A stretch of 27,135 nt of DNA from a virus: positions 1 through 27,135 of the IMG/VR virus record IMGVR_UViG_3300009375_000026; one strand, written 5' to 3'. This document shows positions 1 to 8,163 of this stretch, one piece after another. A program made the translations under genes and the position numbers. The notes beneath the pieces are model-generated. The model searched no databases, had not been told where the DNA came from, and was given only the letters and a program-made list of their open reading frames with translations. Position 1 is the stretch's first letter. The number at the start of each line of letters is the position of its first letter.

Positions 1-2445
1 TATTGTCCAATCACCAATGTTACCAGCAGTTGCAGTAATTGTACCACTCATGGTTACATCACCCTCTGGTGTTAAATGGAAGTTACTTGAACTTATTTCT
101 ATATTACCACTACTACCACTAACAAATTGTGATGTACTACCTAAAAAGAACTCATCGGTTTGAACTTTAAATGTACTTGGATTGGTTTTAAATTGTAAAA
201 ATTTATCTGTAGAACTATGAGCATCTACTATCTCTAATCCAACACCATCATAATTTTCACTTGCAGATAATCTTGCACCTACTGAACCACTCCATATTAA
301 AAATCCACCACTTCCACTTGCAATAGTTTTATCAAATCCATCATACCCAATACTTCTCAAATAAGCAGAACCACCATGAACCTCAATACCACTCGATTCT
401 GTACCACCAAGATATAATGAACCACTTAATAGATTCCCATCACCCTCAATATTTACAGGAGCTCCTGCAAAAGTTACATTTTCCTTAATTGAAATTGTTT
501 CTGCAATATTATTATTTAAATCATAAAACTCTACCAAGAAATCATATTGATCTGGTTTCTTCGGTAAAGGATGTTCCATTGGAACTACTGTTCTAAAATA
601 AGAAGGATTAAAGTTTGTTTCACTATGTGGTCGTAATAAAATATCTTGAATTATCCAACGACCTGAAGTTGCTTTAAATTTTAAATGTGTATTTGGTGAA
701 CCAGAACCAGCAGTAGTAAATGTATTGTGTACTCCGAGTACTTCACCTTCATTTTCGGTATCCGAAACTGTAACTTTACCTAACTTATAATCTTCCTCTG
801 TACCACCTGTTATAGCAGAACCACTTAAATATACTTCTAATTCTGCTTGTTTGGTAACATCTCCATTTTCATCTGCTTTATTTTCTTTGTAATAATAAGC
901 ATTAAATTCAATTGTATATGGTACTGATTTTTCTAAATTATAACTATGTGAAGTATTAAATTCTACCGTATTTACAGTTGAATTTTTTGGTGTAAATCCA
1001 GCATTAGAACCACTCAATAAAACACCATCAATAAATTTTGAATTGTCTTGAGTTGCAGTACTATTGGAAGAAGTAACCCAATAATTATCAACTATTGATT
1101 GTGTATAAAAATAACCTGTATTCTTAAATCCTGTTGCACTAAACGCGTCTATCAATACTTGTGGTGCTTCTATAGACGCATCATAAACTGGTTCAAAATC
1201 CCCAAGTGTTCCTTTACTCTTTGCATAAATTTTTGCCTTATAAACATCTCCACTAAATGTATGTAAATTACCAACCGTAATATCAGCATATGAACGATAG
1301 TGTGTTGTACTAATTACTTGTGGTGGTGTTGGTACAACCGACATTGTAACATTATTTGAAGTCTGTTCTATTTTAACTGGTATCTTTTCGCCAGTATCTT
1401 TTTTTGTTATTACAAAATCATCAAGTGGTACAAGTGTATTCTCATTATTAACTTTTTTAATTGATGATTTATATTGAGATGGAATTGTGTATTCATCACT
1501 TGGATATTTTGTAGAATCTACAGTTGGATTATTAATTGTTATTTCACCACCAATAAAAGCACTCGTTACTGTATCACTTGTGGTATTCTCTGGTGAAGTT
1601 TCCATATCAGTAACATTAATAGTAAACCTATCTATTTCGGGGGATGCTCTTCTTGTTATTCTACCACTTTTTGCGAACTTATTATTTCTTAATGGGTCAA
1701 TTTTAGATTTTCTTCTATTCTTAAATATTTCTAATTGAGCTCCAACTTCATCACGAGCACCATCTGACATTCCTGTACCATATCCATCTATTGGGTCTGG
1801 GTCAGGATCTTGTGGTTCTAATCCTTGAATTGGGTCTACACTTACACTACCAGTAACTTCATATGAACTCGAAACAGTTGTCTCTACAACATATCCCTTT
1901 AAAATTTCATTAATAGTAATTCGTGGTTGTTGGTAGAAAAATATTGGTTCGGAATTAGGAATTACCGTATTTATAAAAATAGGTCTAATATATCTTACAT
2001 TATATACATTTTTAAATTCATTCGGTATATCATTTCCACTAAGACCAGCTGGTAAAAAATTATCTGTTATTTCTATATTATCTTGTTGTTGACCAGAAAC
2101 ACTTCTATAGTTATCTTTTAACTCCCCAACAATATAAAGAAATCCATCACCAGGAGCAGTATCATCATATACCTCTACTGATATTCTACGAGCATTACCC
2201 TCAAGATAATTTGCTACTGGTTCTGTATAAACTGTTTGTCCAGCAGAGTCTAATATCTCTACCTTTAGTTCTACAAAATTTTTAAGATATGGTGAACCAG
2301 CTAATAAGAATGAAGACCTACCCTGCGGTATATTGGTAGGAACATCATAGATATTAAAGTATTGTGAAGATAATCCACTTTCTTCCTTCAATACATCTAT
2401 ATCTTTTAATCCTTGATATTTGTTGATTCGTTTTAATATTGCCAT
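1..2445 (-). CDS. Large tail/fibre-type virion structural protein (3' end outside window)
   Basis: An uninterrupted minus-strand frame runs from an ATG at 2445 to the window edge, giving 815 codons with no stop, so the C-terminus is missing. The start follows a GGGAA ribosome site. The N-terminus (MAILKRINKYQGLKDIDVLK) is followed by beta-rich, Ser/Gly/Thr-rich modules of roughly 100 residues, consistent with stacked Ig-like or fibre domains. Residues about 645-815 read like a repetitive fibre or adhesin region, and the last visible residues (ATAGNIGDWTI) match a motif I know from phage tail tip and fibre proteins. It lies downstream of replication genes, with its own putative promoter. Role inferred: extended tail or baseplate-attached structural protein, possibly host recognition. 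The exact T4 counterpart is not recognised. No signal peptide or TM segment is seen. Confidence 0.8.
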   Translation of the reverse strand, partial: MAILKRINKYQGLKDIDVLKEESGLSSQYFNIYDVPTNIPQGRSSFLLAGSPYLKNFVELKVEILDSAGQTVYTEPVANYLEGNARRISVEVYDDTAPGDGFLYIVGELKDNYRSVSGQQQDNIEITDNFLPAGLSGNDIPNEFKNVYNVRYIRPIFINTVIPNSEPIFFYQQPRITINEILKGYVVETTVSSSYEVTGSVSVDPIQGLEPQDPDPDPIDGYGTGMSDGARDEVGAQLEIFKNRRKSKIDPLRNNKFAKSGRITRRASPEIDRFTINVTDMETSPENTTSDTVTSAFIGGEITINNPTVDSTKYPSDEYTIPSQYKSSIKKVNNENTLVPLDDFVITKKDTGEKIPVKIEQTSNNVTMSVVPTPPQVISTTHYRSYADITVGNLHTFSGDVYKAKIYAKSKGTLGDFEPVYDASIEAPQVLIDAFSATGFKNTGYFYTQSIVDNYWVTSSNSTATQDNSKFIDGVLLSGSNAGFTPKNSTVNTVEFNTSHSYNLEKSVPYTIEFNAYYYKENKADENGDVTKQAELEVYLSGSAITGGTEEDYKLGKVTVSDTENEGEVLGVHNTFTTAGSGSPNTHLKFKATSGRWIIQDILLRPHSETNFNPSYFRTVVPMEHPLPKKPDQYDFLVEFYDLNNNIAETISIKENVTFAGAPVNIEGDGNLLSGSLYLGGTESSGIEVHGGSAYLRSIGYDGFDKTIASGSGGFLIWSGSVGARLSASENYDGVGLEIVDAHSSTDKFLQFKTNPSTFKVQTDEFFLGSTSQFVSGSSGNIEISSSNFHLTPEGDVTMSGTITATAGNIGDWTI

Positions 2446-2469
2446 ATAGATTTTCCCGAAATTAGGTTA

Positions 2470-2481
2470 CATCTATAAATA
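2470..2481 (-). promoter_or_regulatory. Putative phage promoter motif (TATTTATAGATG)
   Basis: On the minus strand this 12-mer lies 24 nt before the ATG at 2445. It fits the pattern TAYTTATNNWTG found before four other minus-strand gene groups in this window. Read on the plus strand it contains an exact T4 late -10 box (TATAAATA, 2474-2481), which could instead serve the plus-strand gene at 2541. Orientation is therefore uncertain. Confidence 0.35.
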
Positions 2482-2504
2482 TTAAAATTTGAAAAATTAA
2501 TACT

Positions 2505-2512
2505 TATTTATA
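2505..2512 (-). promoter_or_regulatory. T4-type late promoter box TATAAATA
   Basis: An exact copy of the T4 late -10 consensus TATAAATA reads on the minus strand about 60 nt upstream of the tail-protein start at 2445. It is the only perfect minus-strand copy I noticed in an intergenic region. T4 late promoters are read by host polymerase with the phage sigma gp55; use here is inferred. In such AT-rich DNA a chance match is possible. Confidence 0.35.
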
Positions 2513-2540
2513 TATATGAAGTGTGTATAAAGGAAGTATA

Positions 2541-2729
2541 ATGAAGAAAAAACTAAGATATAACTTTACATTAGATAAAGATTTAATGGAATGGTTTAAA
2601 TACTGGTGTAAGCAAAACCGAGTATCTTGTTCTTCGGTTTTAAATCAACAGATTTTTAAGATGTATAATGATTCAAATAGTAATCAAAACAGACCGAAGA
2701 TGCCATCAGTCTCTACTAAAACGAACTGA
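2541..2729 (+). CDS. Small ribbon-helix-helix-like DNA-binding protein
   Basis: A 62-residue protein on the plus strand, opposite to nearly all other genes. I use the ATG at 2541 because AGGAAG lies 5-10 nt upstream; an in-frame GTG at 2523 has no ribosome site. Residues 6-13 (RYNFTLDK) look like the beta strand of an Arc/MetJ-type fold, followed by two helices joined by a turn (EWFKYWCKQNRVSCSSVLNQ). The C-terminal 20 residues are polar and probably disordered. Possible sigma70-like elements TTGAAA (2489) and TATATA (2511) precede it with a 16-nt gap. Its 3' end overlaps the convergent nuclease gene by 24 nt. Inferred role: transcription regulator, possibly of the flanking genes. The fold is a judgement from pattern only. 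Confidence 0.6.
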   Translation: MKKKLRYNFTLDKDLMEWFKYWCKQNRVSCSSVLNQQIFKMYNDSNSNQNRPKMPSVSTKTN

Positions 2730-5700
2730 ACTCAAACCACTAACTTTTTTAATCTCTAATAAAGTATCTACAAAATCTCTCATAGATTCAATATGAGAAA
2801 CAACTAATGAAAACTGAAATTGTGATTTCAAGTATTGGAATAGTTGAGCAACTGAATTTAGATTCTCTGAATCCATTGTTCCCCATCCCTCATCAATTGC
2901 TAAGAAATTACTTCGTGGTAAATTACTAACATTCATTAAACCAACTCTTATTGCAAGAGAACTAATAAATCGTTCCATACCACTTGATAATTCTAATGGC
3001 CATACTCTATCGTCATCATATACAATATGAGTATCAATAACTTTACCATCCATATTAAACACAATACTAAAGTCAACTATTTGAGCCAAGATATCATTTA
3101 CTGCACCCTCAACGGTTGGTAATGATTTACTGATTAAATCATAAGGAACACCATCTCGTTTAATTGCTTCTAATAGATATTGATATGCTTGATGTGAATC
3201 TTCAAGTTCTTCTACTTTATTAATATTATCATTAATTTGTTTTTCGTTAGTTCTCAATACTTGAATCTCACCATGTAATGTAGTTAGTTTTTTACTAACC
3301 ATATCTAATTGATAATCTAAATCATCTTGATTATTTTGTAGTTTTTCTATTTCTATTTCTACTTGTGAATTAAACATTACATCTTGTTCTTGTGATTTTG
3401 ATTTTGATATATCACTTGTTATTAAATTCAATTGATTCTGTATATTAGATTTCTTTTCTTTCATCAATTTAATATCTGAACTAACTCGTGATTCATACAT
3501 TTCTTTTTGATTATATTGTTCTGTTAATTCATCTAAATCTTTTTTAAATGCACGAACCTTAAATCGTTTCTGAATCTCGTCTTCCATATTTTGTTTTTTA
3601 CTTACATAATCTTGAGCAAGTAATTTATCTTTATTGAGATTCTTTTTAGTCTCTATAGCATCCAATGTAAATGGATTACTCATACAATCATCACAATCTT
3701 CATCATAAGTTAAATCACCAAGTTTTTCAATCTTATCCAATTTAACTCTAACTTCAGATTTAAGTTTATCAATTTCAATTTGAAATAAGTCTCGTTCTTC
3801 CTCAAGTTTTTCTAATTCATAATACTTGTCTTGAACACCATCTCTTTTATAACTTGATATCTTCTTAGTAATATCTTCTATTGCTTTTTGTAAATCATAT
3901 TCTTCAACTTTTAATTCGTCAAGTTTTAAATTCACATTACCAAATATACCTTTAAGTTTTTTCTCTTCTTCTCTCAAATCTTCAATATCTCTCAAACTAT
4001 CATCAACTGGTTTTAATCGTAATGTTTCTTCTTTTATTTCTGATAATATTTCTTTAATTGATTTTTTTAAGATTCGTTCATCTTTTTTGAAATCTTTTTG
4101 TTTTGCTGTTAACAAAATCAAATCATTTGTTATTTGTGCTAACTCACTATCATAATCAGATTTCTTAAAGTCTTTTAATAGTGTATCCACTTCTTTGATA
4201 TCTTCTGCTGCTTGTGTATACAATTTATCAAATATCTTCAATCCCATAAACTGAGATAATAACTCTTTTCGTTCTTTTTGAGTTTTGTCAATAAATACAG
4301 TTGAGTTATTTTGTGAACTCATTGAAGTTAAAATAAAATCATCATAACTACCAATTACTTTTTGAATATTCTTTTGTGTAGTTCTTCTTTGGTCTCCATT
4401 TAATGATATTTCTTCACCTGTATCATCTACCATCCAAAAGTCAATATCAACTTTAACATGACCTGTTCTTAAATTCTTCTTACCTCGTTTCTCAATATAA
4501 TAATCTATACCATCTATCTCAAAATTAACTCTACAATGTAAATTAGATTTTGAATTATTAATAATTTTATCTGCCTTATATGCTCGAGAACTCATATCAA
4601 ATAAGTTAAAACATAGAGCATCTAATAGTCCCGATTTACCTGCAGCATTAGGTGCAAATAATCCAATCATTCCATTTAGTTTTGTAAAATCTACAACATT
4701 ATCTTCACCATAACTAAACAAATTACTAAATTCAAATTTCTTTAATTTCCAATGTACATTTCGTTGAACATCTGCTTCTGGTATAACTGCATTTAAATCA
4801 GTAAGTACTTTTTTTATTTTTATCATGGTGTCATCATCCACAATATAATTGTTACTTAAATACTCACTAATTAATTTATATTGATAATCTACACTATTAA
4901 CATCTCCAATATTAATTTTCTTATCACGAATCTTTTCCGTTGATAATCCATCTACTCTCGTAACAACTGATTCTTGGATTTTAGTCATTTTCTGTAGTTT
5001 AGTTAGTAATCGTTTTAATTGAGCAGGTTTTGTATTACTTACCCTAATACGAACTCGTGGTTTATTTGGTAAGTTTGGTAATTCTGGTAATTTACCATTA
5101 TCTATATCAATTGTATAATAACCAAAATCATTGTGTATTTCTACATATTCGGATTTTCTATTTGGTACATCCCATAGTAAATAACCTTTACCAATATCTT
5201 CACCATGATTTTGTTGTACTAATGAACCACAATAAGAAATTGTTTCTTCTTTATTCAAATGTTGTCTTTTGTGTATATCACCAAGTAATCCTAAATCATA
5301 TCCTTTGAACATTGACATCTTAACTTTACTTGGTAGTTTGAATCCTAAATCAGTTTCACTTCTATCTACCGTTCCATGAAACAATACAACTTTAGTTCTA
5401 TCACCTGGAACATCTTTTGCTTTAATATAATCTTTTTCTTTATCCCAAACATCCCATACGATAAAATCCGTATCAGCACAAGTATATATTCCTGTTCTTT
5501 TTAGATAGTGTAAATTAGGATGATTTAAATTTTCTACAATTGGTGTTAAACAATCTAAACGATTTAAATTATTTAGATTACAATCGTGATTACCTGCAAT
5601 AATAATTGTAGGTACGATATCAGATAAGTTTTTAAATAACCTTGATAACTGGTCAATCAACTCAGGAGACATTTCTGTCTTACTATGAGCAATATCACCA

Positions 5701-5864
5701 CCAATATAGGCAACTGCATTCTTAGGATATTTTTTTACTTCCTTATATAGATTATTGAATACTTCTTCGTATTCTCTGTGTCGTTTTAGATTTCTGATTT
5801 GTATATCAGATATGTGATGTATGTGTTTTAATTTCCTAAAAGGAACTTTTATTTTATTTTCCAT
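2706..5864 (-). CDS. Mre11-Rad50 (SbcD-SbcC, T4 gp47-gp46) single-chain fusion nuclease
   Basis: This 1052-residue protein joins both subunits of the recombination nuclease that in T4 are separate genes 47 and 46. Residues 15-200 hold the phosphoesterase motifs: SDIQ (D20), GGDIAH (D57, H60), GNHD (N92-D94), HGT (H163) and GDIH (D196, H198). Residues 372-570 begin the ABC ATPase, with Walker A at 401-411 (GLFAPNAAGKS). Two long coiled-coil arms flank a CDDC zinc hook (C724, C727). The signature LSSGM is at 959-963, Walker B FLAIDE at 987-992 and the H-loop at H1024. Its role in the family is end resection and recombination-dependent replication. In motif I the usual metal-binding His of DxH is Gln22. 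It overlaps the primase gene by 11 nt, so translation is probably coupled. A sequencing-error fusion is unlikely because the reading frame is continuous through the linker. Confidence 0.92.
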   Translation of the reverse strand: MENKIKVPFRKLKHIHHISDIQIRNLKRHREYEEVFNNLYKEVKKYPKNAVAYIGGDIAHSKTEMSPELIDQLSRLFKNLSDIVPTIIIAGNHDCNLNNLNRLDCLTPIVENLNHPNLHYLKRTGIYTCADTDFIVWDVWDKEKDYIKAKDVPGDRTKVVLFHGTVDRSETDLGFKLPSKVKMSMFKGYDLGLLGDIHKRQHLNKEETISYCGSLVQQNHGEDIGKGYLLWDVPNRKSEYVEIHNDFGYYTIDIDNGKLPELPNLPNKPRVRIRVSNTKPAQLKRLLTKLQKMTKIQESVVTRVDGLSTEKIRDKKINIGDVNSVDYQYKLISEYLSNNYIVDDDTMIKIKKVLTDLNAVIPEADVQRNVHWKLKKFEFSNLFSYGEDNVVDFTKLNGMIGLFAPNAAGKSGLLDALCFNLFDMSSRAYKADKIINNSKSNLHCRVNFEIDGIDYYIEKRGKKNLRTGHVKVDIDFWMVDDTGEEISLNGDQRRTTQKNIQKVIGSYDDFILTSMSSQNNSTVFIDKTQKERKELLSQFMGLKIFDKLYTQAAEDIKEVDTLLKDFKKSDYDSELAQITNDLILLTAKQKDFKKDERILKKSIKEILSEIKEETLRLKPVDDSLRDIEDLREEEKKLKGIFGNVNLKLDELKVEEYDLQKAIEDITKKISSYKRDGVQDKYYELEKLEEERDLFQIEIDKLKSEVRVKLDKIEKLGDLTYDEDCDDCMSNPFTLDAIETKKNLNKDKLLAQDYVSKKQNMEDEIQKRFKVRAFKKDLDELTEQYNQKEMYESRVSSDIKLMKEKKSNIQNQLNLITSDISKSKSQEQDVMFNSQVEIEIEKLQNNQDDLDYQLDMVSKKLTTLHGEIQVLRTNEKQINDNINKVEELEDSHQAYQYLLEAIKRDGVPYDLISKSLPTVEGAVNDILAQIVDFSIVFNMDGKVIDTHIVYDDDRVWPLELSSGMERFISSLAIRVGLMNVSNLPRSNFLAIDEGWGTMDSENLNSVAQLFQYLKSQFQFSLVVSHIESMRDFVDTLLEIKKVSGLSSVRFSRD

Positions 5865-6774
5865 AGATTTTCATTCTCATTAGTTCTTTAAAGTTTACTT
5901 CGGTTGAAGTATCTAATTTGTCAATCATTTTTATATACCCTAATTCACTTGGGTCGGTTTCCGTTAGTTTGACAAAGTTTACGGAAATACCAGAGTCAAA
6001 GAATTTTTTTATCATCTTTAATGAGTCGTCAAATGCGTCTTCATCCAAAGAAATGATTATATGTTTAACCCGATTTTTTATTATCTTTTCATAAAGTTTA
6101 GGTAATATGGTTTTACCGAATAATGGTATAGAGTTATTTTTAATAGCAATGGCATCAAATACTCCCTCACAAAGAACAATCGGTTGACTCCAATCTATAT
6201 ATAAATCGAATCCGATAATATCTTTAGGTATAGGGGGATTTTTGTATTTCATTCCACCTTTATAAAAATCTCTCCCTACGAAATAATTCAATACTCCATC
6301 TTCATCATAACTCGGTATAATGATTCTATTCTGATACACACCGCTTAAACAATAGTGTAAATTATATCGTAGTATATCTTCATCTGATAATCCTCTTTCA
6401 TATAAAAACTTTAATGCATGTAACTTCTGTACCGACTCACTCTCATCATATAATGGTTTAGCTTCCTTCGGAAGATTTAATACAATATCTTTCTTATCTT
6501 TTTTATCTGAAGTATAATAAGTAGAACCGACTGCATCACTCAACTCTTTAAATAGACTTCTATTTGCATTTACTTGTTTTAATAATTGGAACAGATTATG
6601 TCCACCTTGATTTGAAACCCAACAATGCCATTTACCAGTTTCTATATTAACTTGTAATTTTGGTTTGTGATGAGATATAAATGGACTCCACCACATATAC
6701 TCATTTGTTTTCTTTAATTTATTACCTTTAGATTTTAATGCTTTATCTAATATATTAATTACCAATTGACTCAT
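5854..6774 (-). CDS. DnaG-type DNA primase (T4 gp61-like) with degenerate zinc domain
   Basis: A 306-residue primase-like protein that would synthesise RNA primers on single-stranded DNA at the fork. The C-terminal half carries a TOPRIM core: LCEGVFDAIAI with E203, and SLDEDA with D244 and D246, the usual acidic metal ligands. Residues 26-62 align in spacing with the N-terminal CHC2 zinc ribbon (SPF..H.....F.CW...GG), but only H35/H36 and C51 remain as possible ligands; positions normally Cys are S30 and S54. The zinc site may be lost. The start overlaps the upstream nuclease stop by 4 nt (ATGA), and the 3' end overlaps the gp47-gp46 fusion, forming a compact replication-recombination operon. 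The helicase partner is not in the window. Confidence 0.85.
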   Translation of the reverse strand: MSQLVINILDKALKSKGNKLKKTNEYMWWSPFISHHKPKLQVNIETGKWHCWVSNQGGHNLFQLLKQVNANRSLFKELSDAVGSTYYTSDKKDKKDIVLNLPKEAKPLYDESESVQKLHALKFLYERGLSDEDILRYNLHYCLSGVYQNRIIIPSYDEDGVLNYFVGRDFYKGGMKYKNPPIPKDIIGFDLYIDWSQPIVLCEGVFDAIAIKNNSIPLFGKTILPKLYEKIIKNRVKHIIISLDEDAFDDSLKMIKKFFDSGISVNFVKLTETDPSELGYIKMIDKLDTSTEVNFKELMRMKIYGK

Positions 6775-7106
6775 TTAATTAAATCTACAAACTCCTTAAA
6801 CTCTATAACTGCGTAGGTTTTACTACGATTTCTTTTAAACACTAATACTGGTATACCTTTCTCACCATTGGATTCTGCTTGTTCTAAAGCACTCCATACA
6901 TTTAATTTTTCTTGATTTTTACACTCGAATGCATAAGGAATGAGTTTACGAGCGGCTGGTGATAACTGAATATCCTCACCACTTTCTCCCATTGTGGTAG
7001 ATTTAACATCATCTTCTTCTAATTGATTTTTGAAAGTTTCGAGAAGTATGTCTCTAACTGAATTTTGAAGGCGTTTACCTTTATTTTTTGCTGAGCGTGT
7101 TTTCAT
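6771..7106 (-). CDS. PD-(D/E)xK-type endonuclease, possible Holliday-junction or repair nuclease
   Basis: A 111-residue protein with a restriction-endonuclease-like active-site pattern: D45 in GESGED, then E61 and K63 in AFECKNQEK. Catalysis in this fold needs the Asp and the E-x-K pair to bind metal. A Lys/Arg-rich N-terminus (MKTRSAKNKGKRLQN) and a conserved-looking FKRNRSKTY stretch near residue 90 probably contact DNA. It is the first gene of the nuclease-primase-recombinase run, which supports a role in replication or recombination. I would call it a putative junction or repair nuclease rather than a restriction enzyme, because no methylase is nearby. No Shine-Dalgarno sequence is visible close to the ATG; an AT-only stretch (TATTTATATATAG) lies immediately upstream, so the transcript could be leaderless. 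Confidence 0.7.
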   Translation of the reverse strand: MKTRSAKNKGKRLQNSVRDILLETFKNQLEEDDVKSTTMGESGEDIQLSPAARKLIPYAFECKNQEKLNVWSALEQAESNGEKGIPVLVFKRNRSKTYAVIEFKEFVDLIK

Positions 7107-7139
7107 AACTATATATAAATATAACCTTTTTTTTCCAAA

Positions 7140-7529
7140 TTAAAATTTATTTTTCCATCTTCTATTATATTCTTGATTGGCCCAATTTTCTGCTTTCTTT
7201 TCCCATTTATTATCATCATATCGATTAAAACCATCCCAATTTGCCATATCACCAGCTTGAATATATTTCTTTAAAAACTTCTTTTTACCATACTTCTTTA
7301 CTTGAGTTGCATGATGTATCTCGTGTAATACTGTAATTATAAAATCTTTGACATTTGGATAACTTCTTTTTAATCTAATTATATCATTATCAAAATCATA
7401 ATCTGCTTTATTACCTATAGCACCAAATTTAATCTTACTTCTTAATTTATAATACTGAACTAATTGTTGGGCAACATATTGAAAGTCTGCTCTCTCATCT
7501 AATCGGTATACTTCTTTAAGTGTTATCAC
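7140..7529 (-). CDS. HExxH zinc metallopeptidase-like protein
   Basis: A 129-residue protein with the zinc-peptidase motif H69-E-I-H-H73 in VLHEIHHATQ; E113 in the WEKKAENWANQE helix is a likely third ligand. The order of elements, a short domain with a gluzincin-like helix, resembles SprT or ImmA/IrrE-type minimal metalloproteases. Translation starts at GTG 7529, with AAAGGA about 9 nt upstream, and overlaps the PAP2 gene by 14 nt. The N-terminus (MITLKEVYRLDE) resembles that of the adjacent PAP2 protein and contains L-D-E, a possible T4 gp21 prohead-protease site. If so, the enzyme would be packaged in the head and injected. The substrate is unknown; it might act on host proteins or on peptide cross-links of the cell wall. 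Confidence 0.7.
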   Translation of the reverse strand: MITLKEVYRLDERADFQYVAQQLVQYYKLRSKIKFGAIGNKADYDFDNDIIRLKRSYPNVKDFIITVLHEIHHATQVKKYGKKKFLKKYIQAGDMANWDGFNRYDDNKWEKKAENWANQEYNRRWKNKF

Positions 7530-8163
7530 TTTTTATCAATCCTTTAAATAAAACTTCTGCTACCTTACTACCAAATTTCTTATCACTTGGATAATGGGAT
7601 TTAGCATTTATTCTTGAGTGTGCAATTTTCTCACCTATTGAACGATATTGTTTTGAATTCCTTGGGTCTACGAATGAAAATAATTCTGCAACTAAGTATC
7701 CTTGAATTGCATGTCCACTTGGATAACTTGGTGTTTTCATACTATCTAATTGAGTACCATTTAAATCCATACCATAAACCTCTGCAACCTGATATGGTCT
7801 TGGACGATTATAATGATATTTCATCTCCATAACAAATTTTGCACTTTCTTTAATAACTCTCTCTACATATGTTTTAGAAATTGGTATATCATTCTCTTCA
7901 ATTAATGGTATAAAATTTTCTTTGATATCATCACCCTCTTCTACTAAATCTTTATTAGTTTTTAATCCACTAAGATATTTTAATTCTCTCATTGTGGTTG
8001 GTGAATCATTATCAGGTTTTAAAGAAGTACCTAAACTATAAGGTAATTGTAAATCTTCACGAAATACACTAAGTTTCATATCTATTTTATCTTGATGTTT
8101 TGGTTTTATCTCTTCGGTATAAACCATAGATTTTAATTCTATGAGTTCTTTTAATTTAATCAC
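7516..8163 (-). CDS. PAP2-superfamily phosphatase (soluble, phage-encoded)
   Basis: A 215-residue protein with all three PAP2/class A acid phosphatase motifs: KYHYNRPRP (K115, R122, P123), YPSGH (148-151, with H151) and SR-x5-H (S183, R184, H190) followed by D194. The family hydrolyses phosphate monoesters, lipid phosphates such as undecaprenyl or phosphatidyl phosphates, or uses vanadium as haloperoxidases. No TM helices are visible, so it is closer to soluble acid phosphatases and haloperoxidases than to membrane PAP2 lipid phosphatases. It starts at GTG 8163, overlapping the previous stop as GTGA, with GGAG upstream. No signal peptide is seen; instead the N-terminus (MIKLKELIELKSM) resembles a T4 capsid-targeting leader with L-I-E. 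Function inferred: hydrolysis of a host phosphoester during infection, or phosphate release. Confidence in fold is high, in substrate low. Confidence 0.85.
   Translation of the reverse strand: MIKLKELIELKSMVYTEEIKPKHQDKIDMKLSVFREDLQLPYSLGTSLKPDNDSPTTMRELKYLSGLKTNKDLVEEGDDIKENFIPLIEENDIPISKTYVERVIKESAKFVMEMKYHYNRPRPYQVAEVYGMDLNGTQLDSMKTPSYPSGHAIQGYLVAELFSFVDPRNSKQYRSIGEKIAHSRINAKSHYPSDKKFGSKVAEVLFKGLIKSDNT

Noticed and set aside
5057-5308. Plus-strand open frame of 83 codons
   Set aside because: Inside the well-supported Mre11-Rad50 fusion gene; composition is typical of an antisense shadow.
6771-7106. Restriction endonuclease or mobile homing nuclease
   Set aside because: The PD-(D/E)xK pattern fits, but there is no methylase, no disrupted gene and no repeat flanks; replication-operon context favours a repair nuclease.
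7110-7121. AT-rich TATTTATATATA (minus strand) next to the nuclease start
   Set aside because: Resembles the promoter motif but ends three bases before the ATG and lacks the final TG, so I did not count it as a copy, although a leaderless transcript is possible.
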